Below are positions 56,552-64,000 of a DNA stretch of 64,000 bases, one piece after another; the stretch's first letter is position 1, and the number at the start of each line of letters is the position of its first letter. Under the pieces are notes generated by a model that was given only the letters and a program-made list of their open reading frames with translations, did no database searches and was not told the origin of the DNA. Position numbers and translations under genes: made by a program. The stretch covers positions 3,153,449 through 3,217,448 of the forward strand of contig LNAC01000101.1 of the NCBI GenBank assembly GCA_002007465.1, given 5' to 3'. Source of the stretch: Ailurus styani. Taxonomy: Eukaryota; Chordata; Mammalia; Carnivora; Ailuridae.

Positions 56552-56756
56552 TTATTTATTTTTTTTTAAGATTTTACTTATTTATTTGACAGAGAGAGAC
56601 AGAAATCACAAGTAGGCAGAGAGGCAGGCAGAGAGAGAGGAGGAAGCAGGCTCCCTGCCGAGCAGAGAGCCCAATGTGGGACTCGATTCCAGGACCATGA
56701 GATCATGACCTGAGCTGAAGGCAGAGGCTTTAACCCACTGAGCCACCCACGCACCC
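56552..56756 (-). mobile_element. CAN-type SINE, minus strand
   Basis: Complete SINE flanked by agtagaggatgttt / agtagaggatgtat. Confidence 0.95.
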
Positions 56757-56789
56757 CAGTAGAGGATGTATTAAAAAAAAATAAACGGA

Positions 56790-57142
56790 GTAAATTTTTA
56801 AGATCTTATTGGGTTTATTCAAAGATTCATAAATTGAACAGCATCCAATCTAGCAGACAGAAGGGAGCTCCAAGGAGCCATATGAAACACAAGTCTTTTA
56901 TAGGCAGAAAGGAGCAAAAAAAAAAAAAAAGGAAAAAGGAAGTTATACTAGGCAGAAAGCAGGTTGCTTATTGCAAGGTCATTTTCCTTTAGGGCATTGC
57001 CAAGGGTCTATCAGGCAGATGGCCTAACTAGTTACTGCTCAAGTAATTCCTGAATTGTTTGAGGTTAAATTTCTAGAAGAGCTGAAATTCTAATCAAGTC
57101 TCAGTTTGGTAACATGGGCTTAGCATAAGCAACTCCATTTTG
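56790..57142 (-). mobile_element. LTR-like segment, minus strand
   Basis: 'attgggtttattcaaagatt' is a polyadenylation-signal region on the minus strand. The remainder ('gggagctccaaggagccata', 'gtctatcaggcagatggcct', 'taacatgggcttagcataag') matches a repeat I have seen as an LTR, family not recalled. Confidence 0.5.
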
Positions 57143-57162
57143 CACCTGTTGTCTTGTTTTTA

Positions 57163-57391
57163 GTGGTTTTGTTGTTGTTGTTGTTCTTGTTTTTAGAGAG
57201 AGGGAGAGAAAGCATGTGCAAGCCCCGGGGGGTGGGGAGGAGGGTAGGCAGACAGAGGGAGAGGAAGAATCTTAAGGCAACTCCACACTCATAATGGAGT
57301 CCAATGCGGGGCTCGATCTCATGACCCAGAGGTCAAGACCTAAGCCAAAATCAAGCATGAGACGCTTAACCACCTGAGCTACCCAGGTGCC
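57163..57391 (-). mobile_element. Old-form CAN-type SINE, minus strand
   Basis: Worn, with an expanded purine-rich region and 'aaaatcaagcatgagacgct'. Flanked by ctgttgtcttgttttta / ctgttgtcctgctttta. Confidence 0.9.
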
Positions 57392-57409
57392 CCTGTTGTC
57401 CTGCTTTTA

Positions 57410-58347
57410 ACAAGTAAAAGGAAAAGATATTTTTTTTCCTCCTTTACATAATCAAGAATTTGCTTTAAATAAATATGTCTGTTGTTGGTATACATATTAT
57501 GAAGACTTCCACAAGTCCATGTCATACTAAATCTTCTAATTCATCCCAGTATGATTCTGAAAATTCTGATAATTTGCTTTGCATTTTGCCACAGAATCGC
57601 TGAATAGTTCAATGACTTCAAAATGCTGAGAGAAGGGTAGAAACAGCAATGGAGATCATTAGAAATTATAGTGTTAAATTAAAAGAGCATCAAAAGGGGA
57701 AATTGCAAGGGTAAATAAAAATAAGATTGAATTTCCTTTCCAAAAGATCTTTTCTCCCCCCCTCCTTTTCTTAGAACCTTTCCTCTAGAAAACTTGTATT
57801 TGTACCTGTCCTTTTGATGTGCATGCAAATCTTATTAAAGTTTAAATAACCCTCTTACCAGAATTAAAACTCAGGAAGATTTTTTAGCAGGGCCTGAGAT
57901 CCATGTCTTTTCAATGTTAACATCAAGGAAGACAGCACCCCATCTCCCTGTCACCATGGGAATCCAGCCGAGGAAACTGACTACCTGCTCATCAAAGAGA
58001 TACAAGAATTTTCATTTTTCCTCCAAAAGAGGCCATTAACCAGCACAGATGGTCACCGCAATGCCCACAGAGTGATCATTCACACAATGAATGCAGAGTG
58101 AATTTGAAAGCACGTACAGGGAGTGGGACTGTTGAGTCCTCTCACCTGACAAGTGTTCATACTTGAAAATGTGCGCATAGGGTCGGTCATATCTGCTTGG
58201 CCACATGCAAGTAGTGGGGTTTCTTTTCTATCTTAATAACTTTATGAGTTAACTAGCAGGTGACCTGTGACACAGCCCCTTCTGAGTTAATGCTTATTCA
58301 GTAATAGAACTATTCCTTTTCGACATTAGTAGTGAAGGTTTTCTGGG
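57410..58347. other. Unassigned unique sequence
   Basis: No gene or known repeat recognised. 'tcttattaaagtttaaataa' and flanking text could belong to an old LTR. No credible ORF. Confidence 0.3.
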
Positions 58348-58362
58348 TGACAGATTTTATTT

Positions 58363-58577
58363 ATTTATCTGTTTATTTATTTATTTTTAAAGATTTTATT
58401 TATTTATTTGACAGAGAGAGACACAGCGAGAGAGGGAACACAAGCAGCGGGGATGGGAGAGGGAGAAGCAGGCTTCCTGCTGAGCAGAGAGCCCTATGCG
58501 GGGCTTGATCCCAGGACCCTGGGATCATGACATGAGCTGAAGGCAGATGGCCAATGACTGAGCCACCCAGGCGCACT
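58363..58577 (-). mobile_element. CAN-type SINE, minus strand
   Basis: Complete SINE with (TTTA)n-rich tail. Target-site duplication tgacagattttattt at 58348-58362 and 58578-58592. Confidence 0.96.
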
Positions 58578-58607
58578 GACAGATTTTATTTTTAAAAACA
58601 TTTTCCT

Positions 58608-58688
58608 TGGGGACGCCTGGGGGTGCTCTCTCTCCCTCTGTGCTCTGTCTCTCAAATAAAAACAAAACAAAACAAAACAAAAAAACTG
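58608..58688 (+). mobile_element. CAN-type SINE remnant with internal deletion
   Basis: The first bases of the head ('ggacgcctggg') are joined directly to the end of the body ('tgctctctctccctctgtgc') and a (CAAAA)n tail. About 120 bp of the middle is missing. Confidence 0.85.
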
Positions 58689-60237
58689 TTGTCACGCACT
58701 CACTTCCCCACTCAACTGCTGCCACCAGGGTGGTGGAGGAGAAGGAGGGGAGTCGAGTGGAGCGAGTGCAGAAAGAGATCAAAGAGAAGAGCAGCAATTC
58801 TAGGAACAGAAAATTGATCACTTTCTGGAAGGTAGGACATACGGAGAAGTGAATCTGAGGTGATATGTGGGAAGATAGACCATGGGGGGAGGGGCCAGCT
58901 CCGGGCAGGTGATAGAGCAGCGGAGCACAAAATCGGAACATGTAGAAGTCTGCTCCACTGAGACACATCGCTCCAGAGGTTAAGCAGGGGGTGGAGCCCT
59001 TGCAGGGACAGTGCGGTCTCAGGACACTTGGGGGGTCACAGCAAGACCAGGGGTGCCTGAGTGTGGCAGAGCTCCCAGGTATCAGAGCGGGGAAGCCAGC
59101 TGCAGAGACGGAGCTGAGGAGGGGGCTTTCAGCTCAGGGTTACCTTAAACTGTGATCCGAGGTGCAGTTGGGGCACTGCTTTTCAAGCAGGGACCCCACA
59201 AGTGGCAGATCCGGGGAGAACCCCTCCTTCCTCCTCCAGGAGGAGCGGCGCAGTAGTGCACTGCAGGAATCTGCTGGGTTTGGAGACTCCAAACGGGACC
59301 GTGCACCAGACACAGAAATGCTCGGTCACAGGCCAGGTGAGCTCGGAGTGAGGCCAGAGAGACTATTGAGATGGGAAGGACTGACTGCTTTTCTCTGAGG
59401 ATGCACTGAGGAGTGAGGCCCCGAGCTCTCAGTTCTTCCTGGTTGAAGACTGGGAGGCCGTCATTTTCATTTCCATCGTCCAAAGCTGTGCGGAAAGCAT
59501 TCAGGGAACAAAAGCTCTGAAGACCGAACCCGAGCTGATTACTTAGCCAGGCCCCTGGCGAGGGCGGTGCAATTCTGCCTCTGGCAAAGACATTTGAGAA
59601 TCACAGCAACAGGTCCCTCTCCCAGAAGATTGGCAAGAACATCCAGCCAAGACCAACTTCACTGATAAATGAGAACTGCTGAACTCCAGAGCTAGAGAAA
59701 AGCAACACATAGAATTCATGGCTTTTTTCCCATGACCTTTTAGTCTTTCAAAGTTAAATTTATTTTATTTTATTTTTTTCTTCTTCTATTTTTTAATTTT
59801 TCCTCTTTCTTATTTTAATGTTTTTTAACTATTTTATATTATCAATACCTTTTAAAAATCCTTAATTTTCATTGTTATAGTCGTATTCTATCCCTTCATA
59901 GTATTTAACCTTATTTTTTGTATACATATAGGTTTTTCTTTCTTTAAAATTTAGGGATACAGTTTCTTCTAATAGATCAAAATATTTCCTAAATCTAGCA
60001 CATGGCTTTGTTCTAGTCTCCAGCCCAATCACATTTTTTCCTCTTTTTTTGTCTTTTCTCAACCAACTTCTTATCTTATCAATTCCTTTTTTAAAATCTT
60101 CATCCCTTCATCGTGTTTACCCTTGTTTTTGTACATATGTAAGTTTTTCTCTCTTTAAAATTTTGGGAGGTAATGTCTTCTAACAGACCAAAATACACCC
60201 AAAATCAAATGTGTGGCTCTGTTCTACTCACCAGTCT

Positions 60238-60600
60238 AATATACATATATATATATAATATATAATTTTATATACTATATAAATATATGATTTATTTAAA
60301 TATATTAAACATTAGTATTAATATTACAATTAAATATATTAAATCAAATTTATTAAATAAATAAACAATAAATAAATTTATTAAATTAAATTCATTAAAT
60401 TAAATTTAATATTAAACATATTGAATATTAAATATATAAATAAATAAAATATAAATATATGAAATATGTTATATATGAATTAATTATATTATATAACCAT
60501 ATAATATAATATATATCATATTATATATTATATATAAATTACATATATTATATATAAATTATATATATTATATAATATACAATACGTATTTTTATATGTA
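60238..60600. repeat. AT-rich low-complexity block in place of L1 ORF1
   Basis: About 360 bases almost purely A/T, with TATATA, TTAAATA and ATTATAT periodicity, sitting exactly where ORF1 should be. Flanking L1 sequence is intact on both sides. Confidence 0.9.
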
Positions 60601-61733
60601 CTAAAAGAATTTGCAGACACCAAACCAGCCCTACAGAAAATATTGAGAGGTATCCTCTAAGCAAAGAGAGAGCCTAAAAGTAACAAACCAGAAAGGAACA
60701 GAGACAATATACAGTAACAGTCACCTTACAGGCAATACAACAGCACTAAATTCATATCTTTCAATAGTTACCCTGAATGTAAATGGACTAAATGCCCCAA
60801 TCAGAAGACACAGGTATCAGAATGGATAAAAAACCAAGACCCATGGATATGCTGTCTGCAAGAAACTCACTTTTGACCCAAAGACATCTCCAGATTGAAA
60901 GTGAGGGGGTGGTAAACAATTTACCATGGTAATGGACATCCAAAGAAAGCTGACATGGCAATCCTTATATCAGATAAATTAGATTTTAAGCCAAAGACAC
61001 TAATAAGAGATGAGGAAGGATACTATATCATACTTAAAGGATCTGCCCAACAAGAAGATCTAACAATTTTAAGTATTTATGCCCCTCACATGGGAGCAGC
61101 CAGTTATATAAACCAATTAATAACAAAATCAAAGAAACACATCAACAATAATACAATAATAGTAGGGGACTTTAACACTGCCCTCACTGAAATGGATGGA
61201 TTATCTAAGCAAAAGATCAACAAGTAAATAAAGGTTTTAAATGACACCCTGGACCAGTTGGACATCACAGATATATTCAGAACATTCCATCCCAAAGCAA
61301 CAGGATACATATTCTTCTCTAGTCCACATGGAACATTCTCCAGAATAGATCACATACTGGGTCACAAATCAGGTCTCAACCTGTACCAAAAGATTGGGAT
61401 CATTCCCTGCATATTTTCAGACCACAATGCTTTGAAATTAGAACTCAACCACAAGAGGAAAGTTGGAAAGAACACAAATACATGGAGGCTAAAGAGCATC
61501 TTACTAAAAATGAATGGGTCAACCAGGAAATTAAAGAATTAAAAAAATTCATGGAAACAAATGAAAATGAAAACACAACTGTTCAAAATCTTTGGGACAG
61601 AGTAAAGGCAGTCCTGAAAGGAAAGTACATAGCAATACAAGCCTTTCTCAAGAAACAAGAAAGGTCTCAAATACACAACCTAACCCTACACCTAAAGGAG
61701 ATGGAGAAAGAACAGTAAAGAAAGCCTAAACCC

Positions 61734-61818
61734 CCCTCTCTCTCTGCCTGCCTCTCTGCCTACTTGTGATCTCTCTATCTGTCAAATAAGTAAATAAAAT
61801 CTAAAAAAAAAAAGAAAG
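61734..61818 (+). mobile_element. 5'-truncated CAN-type SINE
   Basis: Only the 3' part ('tctctgcctgcctctctgcc' to an A-rich tail and (GAAA)n) is present, inside L1 ORF2. Flanked by aagaaagcctaaaccc (left, about 61718-61733; right, about 61823-61838), so it inserted already truncated. Confidence 0.9.
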
Positions 61819-64000
61819 AAAGAAAGCCTAAACCCAGCAGAAGAAGAGAAATAATAAAGATCAGAGCAGAAATCAATGAAATAGAAACGAAAAGAACAGT
61901 AGAATAAATCAATGAAACTAGGAGCTGGTTCTTTGAAAGAATTAATAAGATTGATAAACTCCTGGCCAGACTTACCAAAAAGAAAAGAGAAGGACTCGAA
62001 TTAATAAAATGAAAGAGATCACAACCAACACCAAAAAAATACAATCAATTTTAAGAACATATTATGAGCAACTACACACCAGCAAATTTGACAATCTAGA
62101 AGAAATGGATGCATTCCTAGAGACATATAAACTATCAAAACTAACCAGGAAGAAATAGAAAACCTGAACAGACCCATAACCAGTAAAGAGATTGAAGAGA
62201 TCAAAAATCTCCCAACAAACAAGAGCCCAGGGCCAGATGGCTTCCCAGGGGAATTCTACCAAACATTTAAAGAAGAATTAATACCTATTCTCCTGAAACT
62301 GTTCCAAAAAATAGAAGTGGAAGGAAAATTTCCAAACTAATTTTATGAGATCAGCATTACCTAGATCCCAAAACCAGACAAAGGCCCCCATCAAAAAGGA
62401 GAATTACAGACCAATAACCTTGATAAACACAGATGCAAAATTGTCACCAAAATACTATCCAATAGGATCCAACAGTACATTTAAAGGATTATTCACTACA
62501 ACCAAGCAGGATTTATTCCTGGGCTGCAAGGTAGGTTCAACATCCACAAATAAATCAATGTGATACAATACATTAATAAAAGAAAGAACAGGAACCCTAT
62601 GATACTCTCAGTAGATGCTGAGAAAGCATTTGACAAAGTACAGCATCCTTTCTTGATTAAAACTCTTCACAGTGTAGGGATAGAGGGTACACACCTCAAT
62701 ATCATAAAAACCATCTCTGAAAAACCCACAGAAAATATCATTCTCAATGGGGAAAACTGAGAGATTTTCCCCTAAGGTCATGAACACGGCGGGCTGTCCA
62801 CTATCACTACTGCTATTCAACATAATACTAGAAGTCCTAGCCTCAGCAATCAGACAACAAAAAGAAATAAAAGGCATCCAAAGTGGCAAAGAGGAAGTCA
62901 AACTCTCACTCTTTGAAATGATATGATACTTTATGTGGAAAACCCAAAAGTCTCCACTCCAAAACTGCTAGAACTCACACAGGAATTCAGTAAAATGTCA
63001 GGATATAAAATCAATGCACAGAAATCAGTTGCATTTCTATACACCAACAGCAAGACAGAAAAATGAGAAATTAAGGCGTCAATCCCATTTACAATTACAC
63101 CCAAAACACAAGATACCTAGGAATAAACCTAATCAAAGAGGCAAAGTAACTGTACTCAAAAAACTATAAAATACTCATGAAAGAAATTGAGGAAGACACA
63201 AAGAAATGGAAAAACATTCCATGCTCATGGATTGAAAGAACAAATATTGAGAAAATGTCTATGCTACCTAGAGCAATCTACACATTTAATGCAATCTCTA
63301 TCAAAGTACATCAACTTTTTTCAAAGAAATGGAACAAATAATCTTAAAATTTATATGGAACCAGAAAAGATCCTGAATAGCCGGAGGAATGTTGAAAAAT
63401 AAAACAAAAGTTGGCAGCATCACAATTCCAGACTTCAAGCTCTATTACAAAGTTGTAATCATCAAGACAGTATGGTACTGGCACAAAGACAGACACAGAG
63501 ATCAATGGAACAGAATAGAGAGCCCAGAAATGTACCCTCAACTCTATGGTCAATAATCTTCAACAAAGCAGGAAAGAATGTCCAATGGAAAAAAGACAGT
63601 CTCTTCAACAAATGGTGCTGGGAAAATTGGACAGCCACATGCAGAAAAATGAAACTGGATCATTTCCTTACACCACACACACAACTAGACTCAAAATGGA
63701 TGAAAGACCTTAATGTGAGACAGGAATCCAACAAAATCCTTGAGAAGAACACAGGCAGCAACCTGTTCAACCTCAGCTGCGGCAACTTCTTCCTAGGAAC
63801 ATCACCAAAGGCAAGGGAAGCAAGGGCAAAAATGAACTATTGGGACTTCATCAAGATCAAAAGCTTTTGCACAGCAAAGGAAATAGTCAACAAAACCAAA
63901 AGACAACTGACAGAATGGGAGAAGATATTTGCAAATGACATATCAGATAAAGGGCTAGTATCCAAAATCTATAAAGAGCTTCTCAAACTCAACACCCATA

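Larger units (their letters stand above)
58690..64000 (+). mobile_element. Carnivore L1 with 5'UTR and ORF2; ORF1 largely lost; runs off the window
   Basis: 5'UTR at about 58690-60237, GC-rich first, then a T-rich half with repeated 'gtttttctctctttaaaatt'. ORF1 is absent apart from its last codons and the inter-ORF text (60600-60740). ORF2 from about 60745: endonuclease residues GDFNTAL and SDHNAL are readable (about 61166 and 61416), but TAA stops and shifts break the frame (for example 61225). [11 protein letters not shown] (about 62220-62247) and [15 protein letters not shown] are readable, but the FADD active-site codons (about 62908-62925) are disrupted by an indel. The last 170 bases ([20 protein letters not shown]) match the young L1 at 20985-22150. 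A truncated SINE interrupts it at 61734. Cannot mobilise itself. Confidence 0.9.

Overview
This is intergenic DNA from a mammal of the order Carnivora, outside the dog family. About fifty copies of a tRNA-derived CAN-type SINE are visible, with a head reading GCCTGGGTGGCTCAGT, a pyrimidine-rich body and an AAATAAATAAA tail. Many young copies carry a 'GGGTTAAAGCCTCTGCCTTCGGCTCAGGTCATGATCTCAGG' type body, which I associate with mustelids or their close relatives. That species inference comes from memory of the SINE family, not from a search. No intact host protein-coding gene can be supported. The long reading frames belong to L1 ORF2, to SINE low-complexity sequence, or to chance.

Layout. 0-10 kb: old L1, L2 and ERVL/MaLR LTR pieces and SINEs, one 295-base assembly gap, and the most unique DNA in the window, including a promoter-like cluster near 6.95-7.18 kb. 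10-24 kb: overlapping L1 remnants, mostly minus strand, with three 5' regions of old L1M/HAL1-like elements. A twin-primed L1 and a younger 5'-truncated L1 with a 265-codon open ORF2 tail sit inside the third. 24-31.7 kb: a decayed tandem array of roughly 105-118 bp monomers that reverses orientation twice, peppered with SINEs and two L1 insertions. This is the least explained structure here. 31.9-45.5 kb: old plus-strand L1 sequence interrupted by younger L1s, SINEs, an LTR-like block and a processed FAU (ubiquitin-like/ribosomal protein S30) pseudogene. 46.6-48.3 kb: a decayed endogenous retroviral env on the minus strand. 48.3-51.3 kb: old L1 ORF1/endonuclease sequence with nested insertions. 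51.8-57.1 kb: a decayed gammaretrovirus-like pol on the plus strand with several LTR-like segments. 58.7-64 kb: a carnivore L1 with 5'UTR and most of ORF2. Its ORF1 is replaced by an AT-rich expansion, and it runs off the window end.

The parts do not work together as a pathway. The window records successive insertions, and target-site duplications give their relative order in many places. Boundaries were set by eye and are good to a few bases where a duplication is named, otherwise to tens of bases.
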